The notes beneath the pieces are model-generated. The model ran no database searches, was not told where the DNA came from, and worked only from the letters and a program-made list of their open reading frames with translations. From NCBI RefSeq assembly GCF_007827795.1, contig NZ_VITI01000013.1:86432-150431 (forward strand): a stretch of 64,000 bases of DNA. Direction: 5' to 3'. The stretch is from Azospirillum brasilense. GTDB taxonomy: Bacteria > Pseudomonadota > Alphaproteobacteria > Azospirillales > Azospirillaceae. Positions 26,180 through 34,899 of the stretch are shown here, piece by piece (positions within the stretch are counted from its first letter, which is position 1; every line of letters begins with the position of its first letter). The translations under genes were made by a program, and so were the position numbers.

Positions 26180-27301
26180 TCAGCCCGCCGCCGCTTCGCC
26201 GCCGGGCGGCACACGCCGCCGCAGGTTGCGCGACAGGACCCAGGCCGCCGGCGCCAGAGCGGCCACCGGCAGCACATACATCAGCGGCACCAGCACGGTC
26301 ACCTTGGCGGCGAGGCTGGACAAGCCGAGAACGGCCGCCTGGATCGCCATCACGACCAGCACCGCGGTGGTCACGCGCACCGACTGGCCACGGCGGTTGA
26401 ACTCGCCCGACAGCAGGCAGGCCAGCGCCACCATGGTGTAGGCCAGGGCCAGCAGCGGCGAGGACAGGCGGTGGTGCAGTTCCGCCAGCAGATCGCGCAT
26501 CATCTTCGGATCGCTGGCCAACTGGGGCGACGGGTGCAGCAGTTCGTCGGTGGAGCGCTCGCGGGCGTCCGGATAGCGTTCGCCGCTGGCGCTGCTCAGC
26601 ACCTTCAGGTCCACCGCGTAGCGTTCGAAGAAGAGTTGGGACAGACGGTTGGTCTTGCGGTCCAGCTCCTGCCGGTTGCCGTTGTAGACCACGAAGCGCG
26701 CGCCCTCCGCCCCGGTCAGCATCACCGCCCGCTCACCCATGATCGTCACCGGCTTTTCCGGGACGCGCCCGTCATGGATGATCACGTTGTGCAGGTTGGC
26801 GTCGCTGTCGCGCTCGCGCACGAAGACGCTGAAGCGGTCGCCGACCTCGTTGAACACGCCTTCGCGCAGGAACAGCTGTGAATAGTCGCTGCGCACGGCG
26901 TATTCCATGCGCACCAGTTCCTGATGGGCGGCGGGGGTCAGCCAGAGGTTCAGCACATAGACCACCACCGTCACGCCGAAGGCCAGCAGCATCGCGGGCG
27001 CGGCCAGCGCGAAGGGGCCGACGCCGGCGGCGCGCATCACCACCAGTTCGCTGTCAGCCGCCAGCCGGTTGTAGGTGAACAGCACCGCCCCGACCAGCGC
27101 CAGCGGCAGCACGATGCCGAGGAAGGTCGGCACCGTCAGGATGAGAAGCCACAGGAACACCCGCATCGGCGCCCCGGCCTCCACCACCATCTCGATCAGC
27201 CGCAGAGACTGGCTCAGCCAGATCGTCAAGGTCAGGCCGGCCGTGGAATAGAGAAGGGCGATCAGAAGATTGCGGAAGAGATAGCGTTGCAGTCGGTTCA
27301 T
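26180..27301 (-). CDS. lptF: LPS export system permease LptF
   Basis: LptF is an inner-membrane subunit of the LptBFG ABC transporter that extracts LPS. The 373-residue protein has the YjgP/YjgQ layout: three N-terminal membrane segments (starting LFRNLLIALLYSTAGLTLTI), a periplasmic beta-jellyroll from about 110 to 270 with VIIHDGRVPEKPVTIMGERA, and three C-terminal segments. Normally lptG follows lptF; here a glycosyltransferase follows instead, so lptG must be elsewhere. An ATG two codons upstream (27307) is an alternative start. LptF rather than LptG is inferred from RMEYAVRSD and overall form. Confidence 0.85.
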   Translation of the reverse strand: MNRLQRYLFRNLLIALLYSTAGLTLTIWLSQSLRLIEMVVEAGAPMRVFLWLLILTVPTFLGIVLPLALVGAVLFTYNRLAADSELVVMRAAGVGPFALAAPAMLLAFGVTVVVYVLNLWLTPAAHQELVRMEYAVRSDYSQLFLREGVFNEVGDRFSVFVRERDSDANLHNVIIHDGRVPEKPVTIMGERAVMLTGAEGARFVVYNGNRQELDRKTNRLSQLFFERYAVDLKVLSSASGERYPDARERSTDELLHPSPQLASDPKMMRDLLAELHHRLSSPLLALAYTMVALACLLSGEFNRRGQSVRVTTAVLVVMAIQAAVLGLSSLAAKVTVLVPLMYVLPVAALAPAAWVLSRNLRRRVPPGGEAAAG

Positions 27302-27442
27302 GTGCATGCGTCACGGGGAAGCCCGGCGAGAAGCTGACGGGCTCGGGCGTCCGGGTCAAGTGCTGATCTGGAAACAGACCCGGCGCACCGAACTTTTGCG
27401 CCGCCCTTCTGCGGCGCCCCTCTGCGCACCCGGCCCACCGCA

Positions 27443-29155
27443 TCAGGCCGTGCGCACCGCCGACAGGAACACCTCCACCTTGCTGCGCAGCCCGTCCGCC
27501 TGATCGGACAGCGATCCCGCGGCCTCCAGCACATTTCGGGCGGCGCTGCCGGTCTCGCTGGCCGCCCGGTTCACGTCGGCGATGTTGGACGTCACGTCCT
27601 GCGTGCCGACCGCCGCCTGCTGGATGTTGCGGGCGATCTCCCGCGTCGCCGCCTGCTGCTGCTCCACCGCCGCGGCGATGGTCGAGGCGACCTCGCTGAT
27701 TCGCCCGATGGTGCCCATCACGTCGCCGATGGAGGCCACCGCCCCCTCCGTCTCGCTGCGGACGGAGACGATCTTCGCGGCGATCTCGTCGGTGGCGCGG
27801 GTGGTCTGGTCCGCCAGCGCCTTCACCTCCGCCGCCACGACGGCGAAACCCTTGCCCATCTCGCCGGCCCGCGCCGCCTCGATGGTGGCGTTCAACGCCA
27901 GCAACCGGGTCTGGGACGCCACCTGGGTGATGAGGTCGATCACCGCGACGATCTCCGCCGAGGCGCTGGCCAGGCTGCGCATGGCGTGGTCGGCGCGCTC
28001 GGCCTTGTGCACCGCCTCGTCGGCGATGGCGGTGCTGCTGGCGACCTGCCGCCCGATTTCCTGCACCGAGGCGGCCAGTTCCTCGGTCGCGGTGGCGACG
28101 GTCTGCACGTTGGCGCTGGCCTGCTCCGACGCGCCGGCCACCGTCACCGACTGGCGGGAGGTCTGCTCCGCGGTGGCGGCGAGCTGGCTGGCCGTCGCCT
28201 TCATCTGCACCGCGGCGGCGGAGACCGAGCCGAGCACGGCCGCCGCCTCGCGGTCGAAGCGGCCGGTCAGCTCCTCGATGGCGCGGGCGCGGCGGGCGCG
28301 GAGGTCCTGCTCGGCGTGCTCGCGCTCCGCCGCCTGCCGCGCCGCGATCATGTTGTCCTTGAAGACCAGCACGGCCTTGGCCATCTGCCCGATCTCGTCG
28401 CCCCGCCCGGTGGCCGGCACAGGGGTCGCGGAGTCGCCGTCGGCCAGCCGGCGCATCGCCTCCGTCATGGCGCCGAGCGGCCGCACGATGGAGCGCGAGG
28501 TCAGCAGAACCGCCGCCGCCGCAACCAGCAGCCCCAGGGTCAGCAGAACCGCCTGCACCATCACCAGACGGTCGGCGCCCTGGATCATCCCCGCCGTGTC
28601 GGCCTGCAGCAGGGCGCGCTGGCGCGGGATCAGGCCGCTGGCGTCGCTCGACCGGGCGTCGCCGACCAGGAGGCTCATCACCTGATTGGCGCGGGGGATC
28701 GCGTCGTCGTTCAGGGAGTTCAGCGCCCCCATCTGGTCGCCGATGGTGCCCAGCGATTCGGCCATGTCCTGATCGCGGCGCAGATGGTCGAGCAGCGGCT
28801 TCACCGCGTCCCAGGTGGCCCGCACCTGCGGGTCGGTCCAGCGCGACGACAGGCCGTCCATCTCCTGGCGCAGGGCGTCGATGCGGTCCCACGCGACGTT
28901 GCGTTCCTGCTTCAGATCCTCGCGGTTGGTCAGCAGGTAGCCCTGCATGGCCGCGTTGGTGGCGGTGACCGACGCGACGATGCCCTGCCCGGCCAGCGCC
29001 GTCGGCATGCGGACATCGGCCACCAGACGGCTGAGCGTCTTCCCGTTGTCGGTCAGGAGCAGGCCGGTGCCGACCGTCACCACCAGCACCGCGATCACCG
29101 CCGCGAAGCCGATGGACAGCCGTTGGCCAATCCGCAGATTGCCGAGTGCCTTCAT
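27443..29155 (-). CDS. Methyl-accepting chemotaxis protein
   Basis: This is a 570-residue chemoreceptor. TM1 is near residues 12-35, the periplasmic four-helix sensor spans about 36-195, TM2 is near 200-220 (LTLGLLVAAAAVLLTSRSIV), HAMP follows, and the signalling domain carries the hairpin AEMGKGFAVVAAEVKALADQ-like tip, seen here as GEMGKGFAVVAAEV. No CheR-binding pentapeptide is visible at the C-terminus (LSAVRTA). The ATG follows a GGGAGGAA site. It is monocistronic, with 151 bases upstream and 135 downstream. The ligand is unknown. Confidence 0.94.
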   Translation of the reverse strand: MKALGNLRIGQRLSIGFAAVIAVLVVTVGTGLLLTDNGKTLSRLVADVRMPTALAGQGIVASVTATNAAMQGYLLTNREDLKQERNVAWDRIDALRQEMDGLSSRWTDPQVRATWDAVKPLLDHLRRDQDMAESLGTIGDQMGALNSLNDDAIPRANQVMSLLVGDARSSDASGLIPRQRALLQADTAGMIQGADRLVMVQAVLLTLGLLVAAAAVLLTSRSIVRPLGAMTEAMRRLADGDSATPVPATGRGDEIGQMAKAVLVFKDNMIAARQAAEREHAEQDLRARRARAIEELTGRFDREAAAVLGSVSAAAVQMKATASQLAATAEQTSRQSVTVAGASEQASANVQTVATATEELAASVQEIGRQVASSTAIADEAVHKAERADHAMRSLASASAEIVAVIDLITQVASQTRLLALNATIEAARAGEMGKGFAVVAAEVKALADQTTRATDEIAAKIVSVRSETEGAVASIGDVMGTIGRISEVASTIAAAVEQQQAATREIARNIQQAAVGTQDVTSNIADVNRAASETGSAARNVLEAAGSLSDQADGLRSKVEVFLSAVRTA

Positions 29156-29306
29156 TCGTTCCTCCCGTGCAGCACCCTTTTCGGACGCCTCTTTTTCGAC
29201 CGGACGTTGCTGCTCCGGCCGCTGCCCTTAGCGTGGAACGAATGATGGCCCAACAAACATTAATGGAGTGTTTCCAGCGCCGAGGTCGTCCGATGCGAAC
29301 GGCCGG

Positions 29307-30032
29307 TCAGAGATCCTCGGCGCCCAGGTACGATTCGATCACCTTGGGATTCGCCACAACCTCAGCAGGCAGGCCGTCGGCGATCTTCTCCCCATGATCC
29401 AGCACGACCACCCGGTCGGACAGGGCCATGACGGCGCGCATCACATGCTCGATCATCAGGATCGTCATGCCCTCCTGCCGGTTCAGGTCGCGCAGCACCT
29501 CGACCATGCGGTCGACCTCGGTCGGGCGCAGGCCGGCCAGCACCTCGTCCAGCAGCAGCAGGATCGGACGGGTGGCGAGCGCGCGGGCGACCTCCAGCCG
29601 CTTGCGGTCCGGCAGGGTCAGGCTGCGCGCCGGACGGGCGGCCTGGTCGGCCAGGCCCAGCCGGTCCAGCAGCCGCCGGGCGTGATCGCGCGCCGCCGCC
29701 ACCGACCGCTCGCGGGCCAGCGCGCCGACCACCACGTTCTCCTCGACCGACAGCTGCCCGAACGGCTTGACGATCTGGAAGGTCCGGCCGATTCCCGCCG
29801 TGCAGATGCGGTTGGGTTTCAGCCCGGTGATCGGAGCGCCCTTCAGATGCACCCGCCCCTCGTCGGGCGGGAAGACCCCGGCGATCAGGTTGAAGGTGGT
29901 CGTCTTGCCGGCGCCGTTCGGCCCGATCAGCGCGACGATCCGGCCCTCCGGCACGGAGAAGCCGACGTTGGAGACGGCCTTCAGCCCGCGGAACCGCTTG
30001 GACAGGCCCTCGACCTCCAGAAGCTCCGCCAT
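29307..30032 (-). CDS. livG: Branched-chain amino acid-type ABC transporter ATPase LivG
   Basis: The 241-residue ATPase energises a HAAT-family importer. Walker A is GPNGAGKTTTF near residue 38, and Walker B is ILLLLDEV. The usual LSGGQ signature is replaced by LTLPDRKRLEVARAL and the Pro after the Walker B Glu is Val, a pattern seen in a LivG subgroup. The C-terminal KIADGLPAEVVANPKVIESYLG is the LivG hallmark. The ATG overlaps the livM stop by one base. No LivF ATPase follows, so the second ATPase may be encoded elsewhere or the complex may use two copies of this one. Confidence 0.9.
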   Translation of the reverse strand: MAELLEVEGLSKRFRGLKAVSNVGFSVPEGRIVALIGPNGAGKTTTFNLIAGVFPPDEGRVHLKGAPITGLKPNRICTAGIGRTFQIVKPFGQLSVEENVVVGALARERSVAAARDHARRLLDRLGLADQAARPARSLTLPDRKRLEVARALATRPILLLLDEVLAGLRPTEVDRMVEVLRDLNRQEGMTILMIEHVMRAVMALSDRVVVLDHGEKIADGLPAEVVANPKVIESYLGAEDL

Positions 30033-31021
30033 CACGCGTCCTCCCCGGGGCGGCGGACGAGGCCCAGCCGGTCGGCCAGCCACGGCCACACCCCGTCCGG
30101 GCGGTAGACGACGATCACCACCAGCGCCACCCCGTAGAACAGCTGCTTCAGGCCCGGCAGGTCGAAGCCGGTCGCCTCGATCAGGAAGGTCAGCAGCTCG
30201 CCCAGCGGGGTCAGGATGAAGGCCCCCAGGATCGGTCCGATCAGCGTGCCGATGCCGCCGACGATGGCCGGCAGGATGATCTCGATGGAGCGGCCCATGG
30301 AGAAGACCTGCTCCGGGAACAGGTTGTTGAAGTAGAAGGCCTGGAACACCCCGCCCAGCGCTGTCAGGGCGGAGGACACGGCCACCGCTGCGATGCGGGC
30401 GCGGAACAGGTCGACGCCGACCGCTTCCGCCGCCTCCGGCTCCTCGCGCACGGCCAGCCACTGGTAGCCGAGGCGGCTGTGCAGCAGCACCCGCGAGAGG
30501 GCCAGCGCCACCAGCACCAGCGCCAGGATCACGTAGTAGAACAGCTCCGGCGAGCCGCGCAGGTTCAGCAGATCGTTGCCCGCGTCGCCCGCCACCGGGA
30601 TGAAGAAGCCGCCCGAGCCGCCGAACCATTGGAGATGGTCGAAGCCGATGCGCGCGACCTCGGCGAAGGCGATGGTCAGCAGCGCGAAATGCACGCCGCG
30701 CACGCCGAAGCGGAAGCCCAGGAAGCCGATGAAGCAACCCGCCGCCGTCGCCGCCAGCATGGCCACCCACATCCCCGCCCAGGGGCCGATCCCGAAATGC
30801 ACGAACAGCGCCGCGCTGACGTAGGCCCCCAGCCCGACATAGAGCGCGTGGCCCAGCGACAGCAGGCCGGAGAAGCCCATCATCACGTTCCATGCCTGCC
30901 CGACATAGGCGAACCACAGCACCGTGGTCAGCACCGACAGGACGTAACGGTCGGCGATCATCGGCGCGGCCAGCAGCAGCACGCCGCACAGCGCCAGAAG
31001 AACGATCCCGCGCCCCGTCAC
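30032..31021 (-). CDS. livM: HAAT-family ABC permease LivM
   Basis: This 329-residue inner-membrane permease has about ten hydrophobic segments, starting with GIVLLALCGVLLLAAPMIAD, and the family loop EPEAAEAVGVDLFRARIAAV before the last membrane segments. It partners LivH to form the channel of a branched-chain amino acid or related importer. Its start overlaps the end of livH by 4 bases and its stop overlaps livG by one, so the three are translationally coupled. Substrate is not deducible from sequence alone. Confidence 0.92.
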   Translation of the reverse strand: MTGRGIVLLALCGVLLLAAPMIADRYVLSVLTTVLWFAYVGQAWNVMMGFSGLLSLGHALYVGLGAYVSAALFVHFGIGPWAGMWVAMLAATAAGCFIGFLGFRFGVRGVHFALLTIAFAEVARIGFDHLQWFGGSGGFFIPVAGDAGNDLLNLRGSPELFYYVILALVLVALALSRVLLHSRLGYQWLAVREEPEAAEAVGVDLFRARIAAVAVSSALTALGGVFQAFYFNNLFPEQVFSMGRSIEIILPAIVGGIGTLIGPILGAFILTPLGELLTFLIEATGFDLPGLKQLFYGVALVVIVVYRPDGVWPWLADRLGLVRRPGEDA

Positions 31022-31887
31022 GACCGTTTCCCCAGCAGGCCCTGCGGGCGCAGAAGCAACACCACGATCAGCACACCATAGCTGAAGAGGGATTTGAGCG
31101 AGGGGTCCAGCAGGAAGCCGGCCATCGCCTCCGAAAAGCCGATCAGCATGCCGCCCAGCAGGGCGCCCGGCAGGCTGCCAAGCCCGCCGACGATGACGAT
31201 GATGAAGCTCAGCAGCGTGTATTCCGGCGCCAGTTGCGGGCGGGAATCGACCAGCAGCGTCATCAGCGCGCCGGCGATGCCGACCACCCCGGCGCCGATA
31301 CCGAAGGTCAGCGCGTAGAGCCCGTCGATGTTCAGCCCGACGACGCGGGCGCCCAGCGGGTTGTCGGCGCAGGCGCGGATGGCCTTGCCGGTGCGGCTGA
31401 AACGGAAGAAGGCGAACAGAACCGCCGCCACCACGATCGCCCCGGCCCCGGCGCGCAGCCGCACCGCGTCGAGCAGCAGCGGCCCGACCTCCACCGTGTC
31501 GAAGCTGTAGGGCACCATGACGTTGCGCGAATCCGGTCCGAACAGCATCAGCATGGCGTTCAGGATGATCGTCGCGATGCCCAGCAGCAGGATGAACTGC
31601 ATGTGCTCCGGCCGCTCCACGAAGCGGTTGACCAGCCCGCGCTGCAGCACCCAGCCGAAGGCGAACAGCACCGCCGCCACGACGGGCGCCGCCAGGATCG
31701 GGTCGAGCCCGAGCAGGCTGGCCAGCAGCACGGCGCCGTACATGCCGGCGACCATCATCTCGCCATGCGCGAAGTTGACGACGCGCACGACGCCGAAGAT
31801 GACCGACAGGCCGAGCGCCGCCAGCCCGTAGACCAGCCCGGTCAGCAGGCCCGACGCGGCGATGTTCAGGTAATAGTCAAACGGCAT
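31018..31887 (-). CDS. livH: HAAT-family ABC permease LivH
   Basis: This 289-residue permease has eight or nine membrane segments. The opening LLTGLVYGLAALGLSVIFGV and VNFAHGEMMVAGMYGAV, and the cytoplasmic loop KAIRACADNPLGARVVGLN, are diagnostic for LivH. It is first in livH-livM-livG. The substrate-binding protein for the system is probably the Tat-exported protein encoded at 34900-36174, on the same strand but separated by an L,D-transpeptidase gene and an opposite-strand TPR gene. About 98 bases upstream are free for a promoter. Confidence 0.92.
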   Translation of the reverse strand: MPFDYYLNIAASGLLTGLVYGLAALGLSVIFGVVRVVNFAHGEMMVAGMYGAVLLASLLGLDPILAAPVVAAVLFAFGWVLQRGLVNRFVERPEHMQFILLLGIATIILNAMLMLFGPDSRNVMVPYSFDTVEVGPLLLDAVRLRAGAGAIVVAAVLFAFFRFSRTGKAIRACADNPLGARVVGLNIDGLYALTFGIGAGVVGIAGALMTLLVDSRPQLAPEYTLLSFIIVIVGGLGSLPGALLGGMLIGFSEAMAGFLLDPSLKSLFSYGVLIVVLLLRPQGLLGKRS

Positions 31888-31985
31888 GCATCATTCGCCC
31901 TTGGGAGAGCCCCGGATGGCCAAGCCTGAGCGGCGTAGCAGTCCTTCGTAGTCGTGACAAGTTTCCTGTGCGGATCAGGCGGCGC

Positions 31986-32945
31986 TCAGCGGCGCTTTGC
32001 CTCCTCCAGCCGGACGGTCAGGGCGTCGCTCAGGCAGGCCCGCGCCGCGGCGGCGACCGCCGGGTCATCCTCCATGCCGCGGCGCACCCAGCAGCGGGCG
32101 GTGATGCGGTCGTCGAAGCGGCGCTCGTCCTGGAGCAGCGCATAGGCCGCGGCGTCGCGGCGCTCCGCCGGCAGGGCGGCGAGGTGGCGTTGGTGCAGCC
32201 CGCGCGCCCGCCCGTCCAGCGCGGCCAGTTCCGGCACCGTGCAGATCATCCGGCGCAAGGGCGCGCCGGCCGTCGCGCAGCGCGGATCGGCCAGGATGGG
32301 AAGCGGCGGCGGTGCAACCTTCGCAAGGGGCGGCGGGGCTGGCGCTGGGAGCGGCGCCGCGACGGCAATCGCGACGGCGGGTTGCGGTGGCGGGAGGATT
32401 GCCGGCCCGGAGACGACTCGGACGGGCGCCCCCACCGGCACCGCTTCGAAGAGGGTGGCGATGTCGGCGGGCAGCATGCGGAAGCAGCCGCCGCTGGCCC
32501 GGCGCCCCACCGAATCCGGCTCGTTGGTGCCATGGATGGCGATGGCCGTCCAGCCGAGGTCGAGCGCGAATTTGCCCAACGGGTTGGACGGTCCCGGCGG
32601 CACCGACGCCGGCAACGCCGGGTTTTCCCGGCGCTGGTTGGCGGTGGGGTGCCAGGTCGGGTTGCGCCGCTTGCGCAGGACCTGGCTGTCCCCCAGCGGG
32701 ATCGCCACGCCGGGCCGTCCGATGGCGACGGGGAAGGAGCGCGGCGGACGCCCGTCCTCCAGCAGGTGAAGCCGGCGTTCCGTCAGGCTGATGACGATTC
32801 GCGGTCGCGGCGCGGTTGCGGCGTCCGAGGCCGACGCCACCACCCGATCCTGCGCGCGGACGCCGCCGGGCGAAACGAGCGCGAGCGCAATCGCCAGGGT
32901 TGCCGTCGGGACGAGATGCCACAAGAATGTCGCGGTGCGCTGCAT
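31986..32945 (-). CDS. L,D-transpeptidase with C-terminal LprI-like domain
   Basis: The 319-residue exported protein has a signal peptide (residues 1-31, ending VRAQ) and a YkuD domain at about 48-180. The catalytic motif is IHGTNEPDSVGRRASGGCFRM shortened to its key residues: His in IHGT and the Cys nucleophile in SGGCFRM. After a Pro/Ala-rich linker there is a cysteine-containing domain (DPRCATAG, RRMICTVPELAALD, ITARCWVRRG) that resembles the lysozyme-inhibitor-like LprI/DUF1311 family. The first part crosslinks peptidoglycan or attaches proteins to it. The fusion could protect the wall from lysozyme; that is inference. Confidence 0.85.
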   Translation of the reverse strand: MQRTATFLWHLVPTATLAIALALVSPGGVRAQDRVVASASDAATAPRPRIVISLTERRLHLLEDGRPPRSFPVAIGRPGVAIPLGDSQVLRKRRNPTWHPTANQRRENPALPASVPPGPSNPLGKFALDLGWTAIAIHGTNEPDSVGRRASGGCFRMLPADIATLFEAVPVGAPVRVVSGPAILPPPQPAVAIAVAAPLPAPAPPPLAKVAPPPLPILADPRCATAGAPLRRMICTVPELAALDGRARGLHQRHLAALPAERRDAAAYALLQDERRFDDRITARCWVRRGMEDDPAVAAAARACLSDALTVRLEEAKRR

Positions 32946-33019
32946 GGGAAAAGTTCAGCGCATCCGCCCTAAAAGCGCGTAAACATGCCGTCAGGGACCA
33001 AGCAGCAGGAACGCCGACC

Positions 33020-34837
33020 ATGGACACCATCGAACAGACGCTGGCCGTTGCGACCGAACACCACCGCGCCGGCCGCACCACGGAGGCGGAACGCCTGTAC
33101 CGGGAGGTGCTGGCGGCGTCGCCCGGCCATCCGGACGCGCTGCATCTGCTTGGTGTCATCGGGCTGCAGGGCGGCCGGCCGGCGGAGGCGGTGGACCTGA
33201 TCGGACAGGCGGTGGCCGCCGACCCGACCTCGCCGCTGCTGCACGCCAACCTGGGCCACGCCCTGCACGCCACCGGCCAGACCCGCGACGCGGCGTTGAG
33301 CTTCGCCCGCGCCCTGACCCTGCTGACCAACGACGGCGAAGGCTGGGGCAACGTGAGCGCGTTGGCCGGGCTGATCCGCCGCTACGACGACGAGACCCGC
33401 CACGCCGCGGCCGCCGAGGTCGACGCGGCCTATGCCATGGGCGACGTGATGCGCCGCCATTCGCTGCTGTTCCTGCTCGACGGCGACATCGCCCATTACG
33501 AGGCGCTGACGGACGCCGTCCTGGAAGACCCGATGCGCTTCACCGTGCCGTCGATCCATTACGCCTTCTGGGGCATGGCGATGCAGCTCTTCCAGGGCGC
33601 GGCGCGGCGCGGCGATGCCGGCGCCTTCCACACCGCGAGTTTCACCGATTACTACCGCCTGATGGTGGACGAGACGGCGCTGCGCTACCACCTGCGCCGC
33701 CGCATGAAGCGCGCCACGCCGCGCGGCGAGGTGAAGCGGATCGCCCTGATCACCAACCAGATGCTGGGCGCCGGTCACCAGCCGACGGCGGACGCCTTCG
33801 ACTTCGCCCGCCGCCTTCAGGACGAATTCGGGCGCGAGGTGGTCATCATCAACCCGAACGCCATGGCGATCACCGGCGAGAACGGCTTCGTCCCCGAATA
33901 TTCCTACAACATCACCGAGGAGTATGACGGGGAGCAGGTCATCGCCGCCTTCGGCGCGCGGGTCCGCATGATGTCCTTCCCGCAGAAGCGCTTCGACGAG
34001 GAGAAGGTGAACGCCATCATCGACTACGTGGACGGCTTCGACCCCGACGTCATCGTCGCCTTCGGCGGGTCCAACGTGGTGGCCGACCTGTTCTCCGGCG
34101 CGCGCCCGGTCATCTGCCTGCCGACCTCCTCCGGCCTGCCGCTGTCGATGGCCCGGCTGGTGCTGGGCTATGGCGAGGCCGACACCACCCACGGCTGGCC
34201 GGCGGACATGGCGGAGCGTTTCCGCCCCTTCTCCTTTGGCTGGACCCTGCCGCCCACGGGGCCGGAGCGCGGCCGCGCCGATTTCGGCATTCCCGAAGCC
34301 GGGCCGGACGCCGGACCGGATGGGGGACCGCTCTTCCTCGTGGTCGGCAACCGCCTGGACCAGGAGGCCGGGCCGGACTTCCTAGCGCTGGTCGACTCGT
34401 TGCTCGACCGCCTGCCGGAGGCCCGCATCGCCGTCGCCGGCGGCGTGGAGTCGCTGCCGCAGCGGATCGCCGCCCTGCGCAACGCGGACCGGGTCCACAC
34501 GCTGGGCGACGTGGAAGACGTCCGGGCGCTGCACCGGCTTGCCACCGCCTACCTGAACCCACGCCGCCAGGGCGGCGGCGGCAGCGCGGCCTTCGCGCTG
34601 GCCGACGGGGTTCCGGTGGTGACCGTCGCGGCGGGCGACGTGGCGACCGTGGCCGGGCCGGCCTTCACCGTGGCCGACGACGCGGCCTATCTGGAGCGCG
34701 CCGCCGCGTTGGCGAGCGACGCGGCCTTCCGCGACCGGCAGTCCGCCGAAGCCCGCGCCCGGTTCGCCGCGGCCGGCGACCGCCGCGCGTCGGTGGAACG
34801 GCTGCTGGCCTACGGGCTGGAAGCCCAGACGGCGTAA
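33020..34837 (+). CDS. TPR protein with GT-B-like C-terminal domain
   Basis: The 605-residue protein starts with tetratricopeptide repeats (residues about 1-110; RTTEAERLYREVLAASPGHP) followed by a helical middle and a two-lobed domain that looks like a GT-B transferase. RIALITNQMLGAGHQPTADA begins one Rossmann lobe near residue 240, and LFLVVGNRLDQEAGPDF begins a second near 440. The end has AYLNPRRQGGGGSAAFALADG, like the nucleotide-sugar loop of such enzymes. The ATG at 33020 lines up with the two paralogous TPR proteins at 15524 and 36289. Substrate is unknown; protein or polysaccharide glycosylation is the likely role. Confidence 0.78.
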   Translation: MDTIEQTLAVATEHHRAGRTTEAERLYREVLAASPGHPDALHLLGVIGLQGGRPAEAVDLIGQAVAADPTSPLLHANLGHALHATGQTRDAALSFARALTLLTNDGEGWGNVSALAGLIRRYDDETRHAAAAEVDAAYAMGDVMRRHSLLFLLDGDIAHYEALTDAVLEDPMRFTVPSIHYAFWGMAMQLFQGAARRGDAGAFHTASFTDYYRLMVDETALRYHLRRRMKRATPRGEVKRIALITNQMLGAGHQPTADAFDFARRLQDEFGREVVIINPNAMAITGENGFVPEYSYNITEEYDGEQVIAAFGARVRMMSFPQKRFDEEKVNAIIDYVDGFDPDVIVAFGGSNVVADLFSGARPVICLPTSSGLPLSMARLVLGYGEADTTHGWPADMAERFRPFSFGWTLPPTGPERGRADFGIPEAGPDAGPDGGPLFLVVGNRLDQEAGPDFLALVDSLLDRLPEARIAVAGGVESLPQRIAALRNADRVHTLGDVEDVRALHRLATAYLNPRRQGGGGSAAFALADGVPVVTVAAGDVATVAGPAFTVADDAAYLERAAALASDAAFRDRQSAEARARFAAAGDRRASVERLLAYGLEAQTA

Positions 34838-34851
34838 GGTCAAAGGGAAGG

Positions 34852-34875
34852 GACGCGGCCCCTCGTGACCGCGTC
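34852..34875. terminator. Hairpin between convergent genes
   Basis: GACGCGG and CCGCGTC form a 7-base stem with a 10-base loop between the stop codons of the TPR gene and the binding-protein gene. No clear T-run follows on either strand, so intrinsic termination is doubtful; it may only mark transcript ends. Confidence 0.35.
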
Positions 34876-34899
34876 TCCTCCCGCCTCACACTCTCTCGA

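Noticed and set aside
27396..27415. GCGCCGC / GCGGCGC hairpin downstream of the chemoreceptor gene.
   Set aside because: On the minus strand it is followed by A residues, not T residues, so it is not a convincing intrinsic terminator for that gene.
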